Part shown: positions 12,201 through 20,062 of the stretch, piece by piece | Numbering within the stretch: the first letter of the stretch is position 1 | Layout: each line of letters opens with the position of its first letter | DNA from: Parapedobacter composti | GTDB taxonomy: Bacteria > Bacteroidota > Bacteroidia > Sphingobacteriales > Sphingobacteriaceae | Length of the DNA: 64,000 nt | Assembly: GCF_900112315.1 (NCBI RefSeq) | Contig: NZ_FOLL01000022.1 | Coordinates: 1 to 64,000 of the forward strand | Direction: 5' to 3' | Program-made: the position numbers and the translations under genes | The notes under the pieces: generated by a model | The model's input: only the letters and a program-made list of their open reading frames with translations | What the model was told of the DNA's origin: nothing | Databases searched by the model: none

Positions 12201-12321
12201 CCAGAATTTGCAGCCAAAAGTCGTATTTCAATTCCTGTATGGTGCGATTAAAGGTGTTGAATCGCTCGGCTCTTTTATTCATGCGGGAGCCATTTCAATT
12301 CCTGTATGGTGCGATTAAAGG
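202..12321 (-). CRISPR. CRISPR array, 185 repeats of 30 nt, type I-B
   Basis: On the plus strand each repeat begins ATTTCAATTCCTGT and ends ATGGTGCGATTAAAGG (30 nt). I counted 185 copies by hand, starting at 202 and ending with 12292-12321, so 184 spacers. Repeat-to-repeat spacing is 64-69 nt, mostly 66, giving spacers of 34-39 nt. I saw no repeat variant, not even in the leader-distal copies. The functional strand is inferred to be minus: read that way the repeat ends GGAATTGAAAT, resembling the ATTGAAA(C) 5' handle of type I crRNAs, and the cas genes and leader sit on the right. New spacers should therefore enter near 12321 and the oldest lie near 202. Three spacers occur twice exactly (430-463 = 1349-1382; 2534-2568 = 2795-2829; 4375-4410 = 4964-4999), and many more form near-identical families. 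Open reading frames across this block are shadows of the repeat. Confidence 0.99.
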
Positions 12322-12532
12322 CCGTTATAAACTGCGAGCAAATATGTCGATTTAAGGCCGAACGCCAAAATTTATATCAATAGAATTGACACAAATAGTA
12401 GTCGACCTCCGATAACCTGAAAATCCCCCAACATCGACAACTTTGTTTGCGGCAGTCTACGCAAAGATTACAGCACCAATTTAGGCTCAAGATGTCAAAG
12501 AACCTTTTGCTTTCGTCTTCATCGACGACTTG
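12322..12532 (-). promoter_or_regulatory. CRISPR leader with candidate array promoter
   Basis: This 211-bp gap separates the end of cas2 from the first repeat on the transcribed (minus) strand, which is the usual place for a leader. On the minus strand TTTG (plus 12392-12395) is followed about 19 nt later by TATAAATTTTGG (plus 12365-12376). This is close to the Bacteroidota -33 TTTG / -7 TAnnTTTG promoter. Transcription would start about 35-40 nt before the first repeat. No ORF is seen here. The leader role follows from position; the promoter match is imperfect. Confidence 0.6.
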
Positions 12533-12796
12533 CTAAAGAAAATTCCCCAGCTCATTTCGCTCTTTACCCACCACTTCTTTATCCAACCATTTTTCCTCCC
12601 GACTTTTGAATACAATGATGCTATCACATTCCATATCCATGATTTTCTTAGCCGAAGCAAGCAATTCCTTTAATTTCACAGGTGTGATTTCACCTTCGAA
12701 TACCGAGTTTTGTATCCAGTGCAGGTAACGCCTGCACAATTTCAGCATTTTTCCTACACGTTTCTCGCCTACGTCATATACCAAAATCACATACAT
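12533..12796 (-). CDS. cas2: CRISPR-associated endonuclease Cas2
   Basis: Cas2 dimer bridges two Cas1 dimers in the spacer-integration complex. The product is 87 residues starting MYVILVYDVGEKR, with the conserved Asp of the first beta strand (YDV), an R-x-L-x-WIQNSVFEGE segment and the short ferredoxin-like fold length typical of the family. I chose ATG at 12796-12794: it overlaps the cas1 stop as TAATG, so the two are probably translationally coupled. The frame continues upstream to a TTG at 12802, which would give 89 residues. It is the last cas gene before the leader and array. No defect is visible. Confidence 0.95.
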   Translation of the reverse strand: MYVILVYDVGEKRVGKMLKLCRRYLHWIQNSVFEGEITPVKLKELLASAKKIMDMECDSIIVFKSREEKWLDKEVVGKERNELGNFL

Positions 12797-13803
12797 TACC
12801 AACGTGCCTTAAAAGGTTTATATTCTTCCATCCCCAGAATATGTTTGCTCAACTTGTAGCACTCCAGTTTAACCAAATGCTTATAGCTCACATGCCTCTT
12901 TAGTACCGGGTGTTTAAAAGTTTCGTTTATGCGTTCTTCCCATATCTTTACAAATGTCTTCCGTCCTGCATCTTTCAATAAGCAACCGTTAAGTCGATGA
13001 TCAAAATCTTTCGCTTGGATTTCCTTTTTATTCAATACGCGGAATATTAGCCGGTCAACCAGTACGGGTTTGAATATCTCGGCTAAATCCAGCGCCAAGG
13101 AGTAGCGCCTATAACCGGGTTCGTGTAGGAAACTAATTGTCGGATTGAGTTGTGTATGGTATAGCTGGCTTAAGCACAGTGTGTAGCACATCATATTGCC
13201 AAAAGAGATCAACGCATTGATTTCGTTCTGCGGGGGACGCTTGCTACGATTACCCATAGTGAAGTCCGCGCCGATAATGCCATCAAAAGCATCATAATAT
13301 GCCTGTCTGACATTACCTTCTATGCCCATGAGTTCATCCACGGCTGTAGCTCCATCAACCAACATGGCATATTGTTCAATGGAAGCCAGGGCAGCCGTCA
13401 GGTCTTTATCCCTGTTGATATAATAACGCAGGTTCTTCATCATGTTAAACGCTGCTCCGGAAACAAATTTCCGCGCCAGCACCAGTCGCTTTCGTTTATC
13501 AATATGCTGCTTCGTCTGCTCAATCTGCATCTTGCCAGCTAAGAGGTATTCTTTGGGCGTAAACGAGCCGGTGTAATGCTCATAATAATCGAAAAAGTGG
13601 ACAGCAATCCCTGCCTTTCCCAAAAAGTTATACAAAGCACTGTTGGCATCGAGGCTGCCGAAACAAAACAAGTCCGAAACACCCTCAACGGGAATATACT
13701 TGGGCGCCCCTTCCCTACCTTGTTCATCCACCGGCGTGAATTTCAAGGTATTGTCCTTGCGGCTCATGCGGCCAGGATTGAAGAGGTAATAGGTTTTCTT
13801 CAT
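12796..13803 (-). CDS. cas1: CRISPR-associated integrase Cas1 (type I-B)
   Basis: Cas1 cuts the leader-repeat junction and inserts new spacers. The 335-residue protein has the Cas1 layout: N-terminal beta domain with the VEGVSDLFCFGS segment (about 39-50), then the alpha-helical catalytic domain. The metal-binding residues appear as Glu162 (IEGNVRQAYYDAF), His227 (FLHEPGYRR) and the acidic pair Asp239/Glu242 (LDLAEIFKP). The start is ATG at 13803, six bases after the cas4 stop. It runs cas4-cas1-cas2, the order usual for type I-B adaptation modules. It looks intact and active. Confidence 0.97.
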   Translation of the reverse strand: MKKTYYLFNPGRMSRKDNTLKFTPVDEQGREGAPKYIPVEGVSDLFCFGSLDANSALYNFLGKAGIAVHFFDYYEHYTGSFTPKEYLLAGKMQIEQTKQHIDKRKRLVLARKFVSGAAFNMMKNLRYYINRDKDLTAALASIEQYAMLVDGATAVDELMGIEGNVRQAYYDAFDGIIGADFTMGNRSKRPPQNEINALISFGNMMCYTLCLSQLYHTQLNPTISFLHEPGYRRYSLALDLAEIFKPVLVDRLIFRVLNKKEIQAKDFDHRLNGCLLKDAGRKTFVKIWEERINETFKHPVLKRHVSYKHLVKLECYKLSKHILGMEEYKPFKARW

Positions 13804-13809
13804 GCGTAT

Positions 13810-14322
13810 TTAGTACGTATCTTCATCTACATAACAAAAATCGTAATAACTGCAGCGGCGACATATCTTGGAATGGATAACGGGCGGACAAATATCCCCG
13901 TATATGATGCCTGAAATATCAATTTCCCAATCTTTGATAGCTTCCACATCTTCTTCTCTCAGCTCTACCAATTCTCTCTGCCGCAGTTTGGGGTACTCAA
14001 CGATGCCCGTAGCCCCATCCACACCATGCTGCCGCAACTTATATAAATAGTATTTCACCTGCGCGATATGCGCATTTTCCACACTGTCTGATTTCTTCAC
14101 CTCATGCACCACCCTATTGCGGGCATCGTAGAAGTCTATCTTTACGCCGTCAATTTCAATCTCCGTGTACCGTTCTGATCGCTCGGGATAAGACAATTCG
14201 CCGATGAGCTTGCCTTCTGCCACCACGTCTGATGTATGCTCCATACGGATGCCGTTGGCATGGAGCCACAATTCGCGGCGACATACATGATAAAGATTGA
14301 TATGGGTGGCGGTGATGTTCAT
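13810..14322 (-). CDS. cas4: CRISPR-associated exonuclease Cas4
   Basis: Cas4 is a RecB-like Fe-S nuclease that trims prespacers and selects those with a PAM, working with Cas1-Cas2. The 170-residue product has the expected four cysteines for a cluster: Cys14 (YHVCRRELW) and Cys154, Cys157, Cys163 (KICRRCSYYDFC). The PD-(D/E)xK core is visible as Asp63 (KIDFYD) and Glu74-Val-Lys76 (HEVKK), with a downstream Gln88. Its ATG (14322-14320) overlaps the stop of the upstream ATPase as ATGA. This matters because a protospacer edge shared among divergent spacers, as seen in this array, is what PAM-guided trimming would produce. Confidence 0.95.
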   Translation of the reverse strand: MNITATHINLYHVCRRELWLHANGIRMEHTSDVVAEGKLIGELSYPERSERYTEIEIDGVKIDFYDARNRVVHEVKKSDSVENAHIAQVKYYLYKLRQHGVDGATGIVEYPKLRQRELVELREEDVEAIKDWEIDISGIIYGDICPPVIHSKICRRCSYYDFCYVDEDTY

Positions 14323-15473
14323 AGCTTTGGTAATTCTTCCCTAATAAATGCGGTAATACCAACTACAGTTATCCCTGCTTCCGGACTATATGCTTCGTCT
14401 ACATTAGCGATAATATATCCTTTTAAAGCTTTGGTATCTTCCATAGAAATCCGGAATCCTTTACTGATGCTCGGCACAGCTGCATATTTAATCTCTATAG
14501 CAGCTACGATTTTACCATTCTTCTCGAGTAAAAGATCGCATTCCGCACCTTGCTGTGTTCGATAAAACCAAGGATGTGTATTATCATCCAATGAGTTGGT
14601 AATCTGCTCTAATACAAATCCTTCCCACGAAGCGCCTACCTGAATATGATTAATCAGCGTTTCGAAGTCATCCAGTCCAAGTAAAGTATGTAGCAGGCCA
14701 CTATCTCTAATGTAAACTTTAGGCGATTTGACCAAGCGCTTTTTGATATTCCTGAACCATGGCTGTAACACACGTACCATAAAAGCCCCTTCCATAAAAT
14801 CAAGATATCGGTTTACCGTGGGACGTGTAATCCCCAAGGAACGGGCGAAACCTTCCGCATTCCACAGGTTCCCATGTACAGAGGCCAACATCCGCCAAAA
14901 GCGCTCCATCAATTGGGGGTCGGCTTGCAGACCTAGCAACCCCAAATCTCTGCTGATATAAGTCTGAATAAAATTCCTTCGCCACAAAACACTTGTTCGT
15001 TGGGATGTTGCTAAGTAGGCGAGCGGAAAACCGCCTCGCAGCCACAACTGTTGCGCATTATTATCCACTTCTGGCAGTGTAAAGGGTGTCAATTGCAAGT
15101 ATCCAATTCTTCCCGCAAGCGAATCCGAGGCATTTCGGATTAAATCTGGTGAAGCCGACCCCAGCAATAAAAACTTTCCCGGTTTGCGGTCGGCATCGAT
15201 AATTCCTCTCAATTCCGCAAAAATCTCCGGCATGAACTGCACTTCATCCAGAATGAAGCATTTATTCGGGTACCGCGAAAAATAAAATCCTGGGTCTTTA
15301 AGCTTCTCCCGATCAGCCAAGCGCTCTAAATCCAGATAAATAAAATCATCCGCCTTGGTAAGCCCCTTTACAAAGGTCGTTTTGCCCACTTGCCGAGGCC
15401 CTAATAAGCCAACAGCGGGGAATATCTGCCTGTATTCCTCGAATGGCTCCTTGATATTTCTCTTTATTTCCAT
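14319..15473 (-). CDS. AAA ATPase with DUF4143, inside the cas operon
   Basis: The 384-residue protein has an N-terminal AAA_14-type ATPase: Walker A GPRQVGKTT (25-33), Walker B CFILDEVQ (72-79), sensor-like LLLGSAS (102-108) and the family's LAGRIGYLQLTPFTLPE region (119-135). A winged-helix-like stretch follows near 205-226. The DUF4143 C-terminus contains GAECDLLLEKNGK...IEIKY, with Glu311, Asp313, Glu327 and Lys329 spaced like a PD-(D/E)xK nuclease core. Such ATPases are common stand-alone genes of unknown role and are not a standard cas gene. Here it lies between cas3 and cas4, same strand, and its TGA overlaps the cas4 ATG. A 7-bp-stem inverted repeat (15481-15502) lies just upstream of its start and could be an operator. 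It may be an accessory CRISPR factor or an inserted passenger. Confidence 0.88.
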   Translation of the reverse strand: MEIKRNIKEPFEEYRQIFPAVGLLGPRQVGKTTFVKGLTKADDFIYLDLERLADREKLKDPGFYFSRYPNKCFILDEVQFMPEIFAELRGIIDADRKPGKFLLLGSASPDLIRNASDSLAGRIGYLQLTPFTLPEVDNNAQQLWLRGGFPLAYLATSQRTSVLWRRNFIQTYISRDLGLLGLQADPQLMERFWRMLASVHGNLWNAEGFARSLGITRPTVNRYLDFMEGAFMVRVLQPWFRNIKKRLVKSPKVYIRDSGLLHTLLGLDDFETLINHIQVGASWEGFVLEQITNSLDDNTHPWFYRTQQGAECDLLLEKNGKIVAAIEIKYAAVPSISKGFRISMEDTKALKGYIIANVDEAYSPEAGITVVGITAFIREELPKL

Positions 15474-15526
15474 GAAAAACGAAAATCAAATTTACGATTT
15501 TCATGGTAAATTACCACACCTCAATA

Positions 15527-18325
15527 TCATAAAAACTGCGTTTCATTACTATTAAAATCAGTATCCTTCATCCCGGTTTCTATATCATAAAATTTATCCC
15601 ACAGCTGTACATATTTATAGCCAAATTGACTTTTCTCTTCATCTGAAAAATGTACAATTTGGTCTTCAATTTTATTACTTGCAAAAAGAGAGAATATATA
15701 TTTGGACATTATTCCCTGCAATATCTTCTCGTAAGTTTTCTGCTGGATAAATTCCCTTCTGTTATGGATTAAATCGAGATAAATATCAAAGACCTTTTCC
15801 CCACTAATTTCATTATATTTGTTAGGAAACACATGATTTTGACTCAAAAAGTCCAGTTCCATCTTACTGAAAATCTTTTCTTTTTGTCCATCGACTACAC
15901 CATCTACCTCCACAGGAATATTTACAGGCACAAAACTGGAAATATTATTCTGTTCAATTAACTTAAAATCGTCGTGTACAGATTGAAATTTCAACGCTTT
16001 GATTTTGTTTTCATACTCGCTGAATCCAACTGCCATCTTTTTTGTATTCCATTCATTTCTGTCATTGATGACCAAATCATACAGCAAATCAAAATCCTTG
16101 GTTTGCAAAATCTCTTGATATTGTCCCTTGCCGATTTTATTTCGTGTTATTTCCAGCCGCTTGTCCTTCCCGTATATAATAGCTTCTTTATTATAATTAA
16201 ACAGAAAAAGTTTACAGCCTTTCTTATTCACATTCCGGTTGATTCTTCCAGCCAGTTGTTCATCACTGTCTATCAATGACCTGTCTTTAAAACCCAAGTC
16301 CATATCAATATCTACCCCTGCTTCTACCACCTGTGTAGTGATGAGCAGGACTTTCTTTTGTCGGTTAGCTTTGTTTTTGAGGAAATTGATAATGTATTTT
16401 CTTCTATGCTCCAGAATAGTACCCGATAGCACAAAAATTTCGTCAAAGAAATCTGTATGTTGTATAATTTGGTAAAATTCTGAAGCTGATTTTTTAAATA
16501 TAAATTCAACAATCGCATAAACACTATTAATGGGTTTTGCGGCCCCAAAATCTTTGAGAGCATACATTTTGGATTCTTGAATAATAGTATTTGCCAACTC
16601 GTCAAGGGTCAAGTCTTTCCTTTCAAACAAATCGAAATTGAACGTGACCCGATTGCAGAAATTGGGATTCTGGAAGTAATTTTCCTTTGCTTTGGGAATT
16701 AAATACTCAAAACCCTTTGCCTGTTCTTTGAGAATATCTAATTTATCTAATTTGGGAAGTGTCGCCGACATGAGGATGAACTTAATATTGAATTTATCCG
16801 CATACTGTTTAATGAAATAGACAACCTTGTCCCAATGCTGTGGGTTGTAGGATTGCAATTCATCAATCACTACGATGGAATTTGCCAAGCGATGCAACAG
16901 GTAATTGGTTCCTTTTTCGTTGGTTTTGAGCAGGTCGAAAAAACGGATGTGGGTAAGCAGGCAAAACGGATAATTGACAAACAGGTTGTTGATGTAATTC
17001 AGTTTTTTGCCACCATATAGGTCATCTTCATTCACTTTGAAGCCCGCTTTGGAATGTAATTCAATGATTTCATCGTCTTTTATCCCCAATGTTTCCTGAA
17101 TAGATTTGTAGGTTTGGGTAACCAATGTGGTAAACGGGAAAACGTAAAACACCTTATTAATGCTTCCCGAATGCGACTTCAGCAATTCAACGGCTGCCAA
17201 CATGGAAAGATTGGTTTTCCCGCCACCCGTCGGTGCTTCGATATAGAAGAGATTTTGATGACTGTTTTTGCGGATGTTCCGGACAACTTCGATAGCCATT
17301 TCCTTACGGAGTATATTCAAATTAGCACTGCTTTCTGCTTTTGGGTTTAAGAAAATGTAGTCATCAATGTTTTGAAAAGTTCCCAGATTGTAGTTTTTCT
17401 TCCCTTCATGCTCATTAAGCCATTCATTTTGGGTAACGTAATCGTATATTTCGTTAATCCTTTGACTATCCAGTACGCCAAAATCTTTTACCTGCAGCCG
17501 ATTCATATATTCGTTGGTTGCCAAATAGTCGGAAGCAGTAAGCAGGGAAAAGTTGAGTTTGCAGAGGGCATATAGCGAGAAAGAATTAATCCGTTGTTTG
17601 TACGCAGGCGTTTCAAATATCACCGGATTGGCTATCATTTGATACAGTTTTGGATTTACCGAGAACTGATAGCTGTCCACATATCGTTTCAAAAAGTCTC
17701 TGAGCTCCTGAGCTTCCCGTCCTGCCAAATCTTCACTGAAACAAATCGTATGTGCATAGTCGTCATCGAATCTCCTGCCGTGATGTTTGAAGATGGTATA
17801 AGATAACAAAAAGCAACTGACAATCAATTCAGGCGTTTCTTGCAGCTTAAATTGTGTATAAATATCATTTAAATGCTTCGACAAATAGATAAACGCCCCA
17901 AGTGACGAGTGCCTTGTAGAAATTGGACTATCGGTAATTTCCCTTCCTAAAAAAACTGGGTTGTTCATCTTTAACTGATTTGCCTGAAAATTTTCATTGA
18001 TTTTTCCGAAATCGTGAAATACGATGGTGTTGGCAAAAAGTTGTTTGATAAACTCACCTATTTTGCTGTTCTCAATATTGTTTTCTTGCAGGTAACCAGA
18101 AATAAGCTGGTCAATGACTTTATCTAATTGATGAGTGGCAACCAATGTTTTAAAATAGTGATTGACAAGTGCTATGTGTTCCGGTAACGTTTCAGGATTG
18201 GTGTAATCTGAATGATGTTTGGGAATATGCGCATAGTATTCCTCTGCCCCTTTTAAATAGGATGGCAGTGGTGGTAATTCCGATACGAGTTCTTCAATCT
18301 TACTATAAGAGTTGTACATAATCAT
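15527..18325 (-). CDS. cas3: Cas3 helicase-nuclease (HD + DExD/H, type I-B)
   Basis: Cas3 is recruited by target-bound Cascade, then unwinds and degrades DNA. The 932-residue protein has an N-terminal HD nuclease: His50 region, VFHDFGK (His104-Asp105), TRHSS (His139) and KHHGRR (about 181-182). The SF2 helicase follows: Walker A APTGGGKT (364-371), DELQ (488-491), motif III MSATLP (519-524) and motif VI QLAGRINR (690-697). All key residues are present, so it should be active. The start at 18325 overlaps the end of cas5 by 23 bp; an in-frame ATG at 18319 is an alternative. HD and helicase are fused in one polypeptide. Confidence 0.96.
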   Translation of the reverse strand: MIMYNSYSKIEELVSELPPLPSYLKGAEEYYAHIPKHHSDYTNPETLPEHIALVNHYFKTLVATHQLDKVIDQLISGYLQENNIENSKIGEFIKQLFANTIVFHDFGKINENFQANQLKMNNPVFLGREITDSPISTRHSSLGAFIYLSKHLNDIYTQFKLQETPELIVSCFLLSYTIFKHHGRRFDDDYAHTICFSEDLAGREAQELRDFLKRYVDSYQFSVNPKLYQMIANPVIFETPAYKQRINSFSLYALCKLNFSLLTASDYLATNEYMNRLQVKDFGVLDSQRINEIYDYVTQNEWLNEHEGKKNYNLGTFQNIDDYIFLNPKAESSANLNILRKEMAIEVVRNIRKNSHQNLFYIEAPTGGGKTNLSMLAAVELLKSHSGSINKVFYVFPFTTLVTQTYKSIQETLGIKDDEIIELHSKAGFKVNEDDLYGGKKLNYINNLFVNYPFCLLTHIRFFDLLKTNEKGTNYLLHRLANSIVVIDELQSYNPQHWDKVVYFIKQYADKFNIKFILMSATLPKLDKLDILKEQAKGFEYLIPKAKENYFQNPNFCNRVTFNFDLFERKDLTLDELANTIIQESKMYALKDFGAAKPINSVYAIVEFIFKKSASEFYQIIQHTDFFDEIFVLSGTILEHRRKYIINFLKNKANRQKKVLLITTQVVEAGVDIDMDLGFKDRSLIDSDEQLAGRINRNVNKKGCKLFLFNYNKEAIIYGKDKRLEITRNKIGKGQYQEILQTKDFDLLYDLVINDRNEWNTKKMAVGFSEYENKIKALKFQSVHDDFKLIEQNNISSFVPVNIPVEVDGVVDGQKEKIFSKMELDFLSQNHVFPNKYNEISGEKVFDIYLDLIHNRREFIQQKTYEKILQGIMSKYIFSLFASNKIEDQIVHFSDEEKSQFGYKYVQLWDKFYDIETGMKDTDFNSNETQFL

Positions 18326-19073
18326 CTGAATCTTGCAAATGGTACAAATCTGAAATGTTGAAAGAATTTTTAATCAGATAAGTAGAATATACGTACTCTG
18401 ACAGGTTGTATTGCATCAGTTTCAAATCAAAATCATTGGGCAATCTTTCAAAATACATAAAAGGATTCTCCATGTTAGCAAAACTTAGCATATCAGGAAC
18501 GGGAGTTTCCTGATGTTCTTTCAACACATTTTCTTTCTTGAAAACCGTCTTTATTTTTATGCTATCCGCGATTTTTGATTCTACTTTCTGAAAGGAATAT
18601 TCCCTAAAACTTTCTTTTTCCCACCAAGCCGAAAATTCGTTCTTACCAAAATAGGGGATGTATTCCGCCTTAGCTTCGGACAAATACTTTTCCAATTTTC
18701 GTTGCAATTCGTTGCTTTCATCCAACAAAAGATAAATTCTGTATTGCGGACTTATCAAGGTGAGTTCCTCTGTAAGAAAATTGGAACCTTTGTTGGCATA
18801 GCCTACCGTATTGGAATATTTGATATTGGTTTTGGCATAACTCCCTTTATCGTGTTCCAAAGGTTCTACACCGATTTTCAATTTATGAAGACGTTCGTAA
18901 TATTCCGGCAGTTTTCCTTTTTCCCGATAGCCTTCCAATCCCAGTATAGCACCTAAAACACCCAAAACCGCAGGTTTATGAATGATATTGTAAGATAGGT
19001 TAATGGTATTGTTGGTGTCGGGTTTCCTAAAAAAGCCAAAATCAGCTTTTAAATCAAAGGAGATTAACTTCAT
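18303..19073 (-). CDS. cas5: Cascade subunit Cas5 (type I-B)
   Basis: Cas5 is the RAMP subunit that caps the 5' handle of the crRNA in Cascade. The 256-residue protein begins MKLISFDLKADFGFFRKPDTN, the start typical of type I-B Cas5, where the N-terminal strand is followed by an F-R/K-P-turn. It also has a central YIPYFGKNEFSAWW segment (about 138-151) matching the conserved P-x-x-G-x-x-E/S-F region. It sits between cas7 and cas3; its 3' end overlaps the cas3 start. Assignment relies on motif, length and position. Confidence 0.92.
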   Translation of the reverse strand: MKLISFDLKADFGFFRKPDTNNTINLSYNIIHKPAVLGVLGAILGLEGYREKGKLPEYYERLHKLKIGVEPLEHDKGSYAKTNIKYSNTVGYANKGSNFLTEELTLISPQYRIYLLLDESNELQRKLEKYLSEAKAEYIPYFGKNEFSAWWEKESFREYSFQKVESKIADSIKIKTVFKKENVLKEHQETPVPDMLSFANMENPFMYFERLPNDFDLKLMQYNLSEYVYSTYLIKNSFNISDLYHLQDSDDYVQLL

Positions 19074-19120
19074 ATCTATTTGCGTGTTATTCTCCGAAAT
19101 ATAGAACTTCGGAAAGCGGA

Positions 19121-20035
19121 TTAGATTTCATACAAGACACTGCCGTCTGGCTCATTGATGACTGTTGTGACTGGTTTGCTGTAATACAATTCTATTGTTT
19201 CGATTTCCCCGGCAATGTGTGGTTCTGCCAACAGCTGCTTCACCTTTGACAAATCAATTGCCTTGTCTTCATTTACTTCCACTAGGCTTACGAATGAGGG
19301 GAGTACTACATTGGAGCCTTCTTTTAGCTGAACCCATAACAATAACTCATTTTCCGTTCCCGATTTTGCTGCGGAATCATAGTACGTTGCACCTTTGCAT
19401 AGCCCCTCTTTCAGCTTTGCTATGTCGGTATCCATTAAACCTAATCCTCCTACTCTTTCAATGTCATCTTCAATGTTCTTGGGATTTACAGAAAAATGAT
19501 GTACATAATGTCCTTCCTGCAAACGGGATTGGGTTCCTAGGGTAGTCATGGTACTATCTGTACTTGCATCATTTGAATTACGGAAAGGCGACATGATTTG
19601 TTCGGAGTAAATGACATTTTCGGTGAACTTATTTAGCCCGTGCGAGATTTGACAAGTTCCATGGATGGAAATATTGGTCTTCCCAGCATACGTTCCGCCA
19701 AAAAACTTAACGTCTAAACAACCTAATAAGTTGCCCAAAACTTCCAGGCGTAGCTTGGATTTATCCTTTTCCTTAAAATCACCGAAATGCAAAAGATAGG
19801 TTTCATCGAGCGTCCTTGGCGACATGGTCTCGCTTAGCGATTTGAAGTAAAACACCTTTTCGTCCAGAGCTTCTTTCCAATAATTCCGGATGGAATATTT
19901 CAAGGCTTTGTCTGTTGCATACACAATTCCATTGGGAAGTTTTCTCGGCTGTCCCGAAAAATCGGCGTTGTAGTTGGAATTGATGGATTTGATAACGGCA
20001 CAGCCGTAGACTCGTTTTGTGAATGGATTACTCAT
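19121..20035 (-). CDS. cas7: Cascade backbone Cas7 (Csh2-like, type I-B)
   Basis: Cas7 polymerises along the crRNA to form the Cascade backbone. The 304-residue protein starts MSNPFTKRVYGCAVIKSINS and contains the N-x-N-x-D-F/GQPRKLPNG and Y-A-T-D region, then FFGGTYAGK (about 110-118), as in Csh2/Cas7b proteins. These carry a RAMP fold with a G-rich thumb region. The ATG at 20035 is clear. It follows cas8b by 27 bp and precedes cas5 by 47 bp. No truncation is visible. Confidence 0.93.
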   Translation of the reverse strand: MSNPFTKRVYGCAVIKSINSNYNADFSGQPRKLPNGIVYATDKALKYSIRNYWKEALDEKVFYFKSLSETMSPRTLDETYLLHFGDFKEKDKSKLRLEVLGNLLGCLDVKFFGGTYAGKTNISIHGTCQISHGLNKFTENVIYSEQIMSPFRNSNDASTDSTMTTLGTQSRLQEGHYVHHFSVNPKNIEDDIERVGGLGLMDTDIAKLKEGLCKGATYYDSAAKSGTENELLLWVQLKEGSNVVLPSFVSLVEVNEDKAIDLSKVKQLLAEPHIAGEIETIELYYSKPVTTVINEPDGSVLYEI

Positions 20036-20062
20036 ATTATTTTGTTTAGCGTTTTGAAAAAA

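Noticed and set aside
12796..12802. TTG start for cas2 at 12802
   Set aside because: ATG at 12796 gives a TAATG overlap with the cas1 stop and the expected N-terminus MYVILVYDV.
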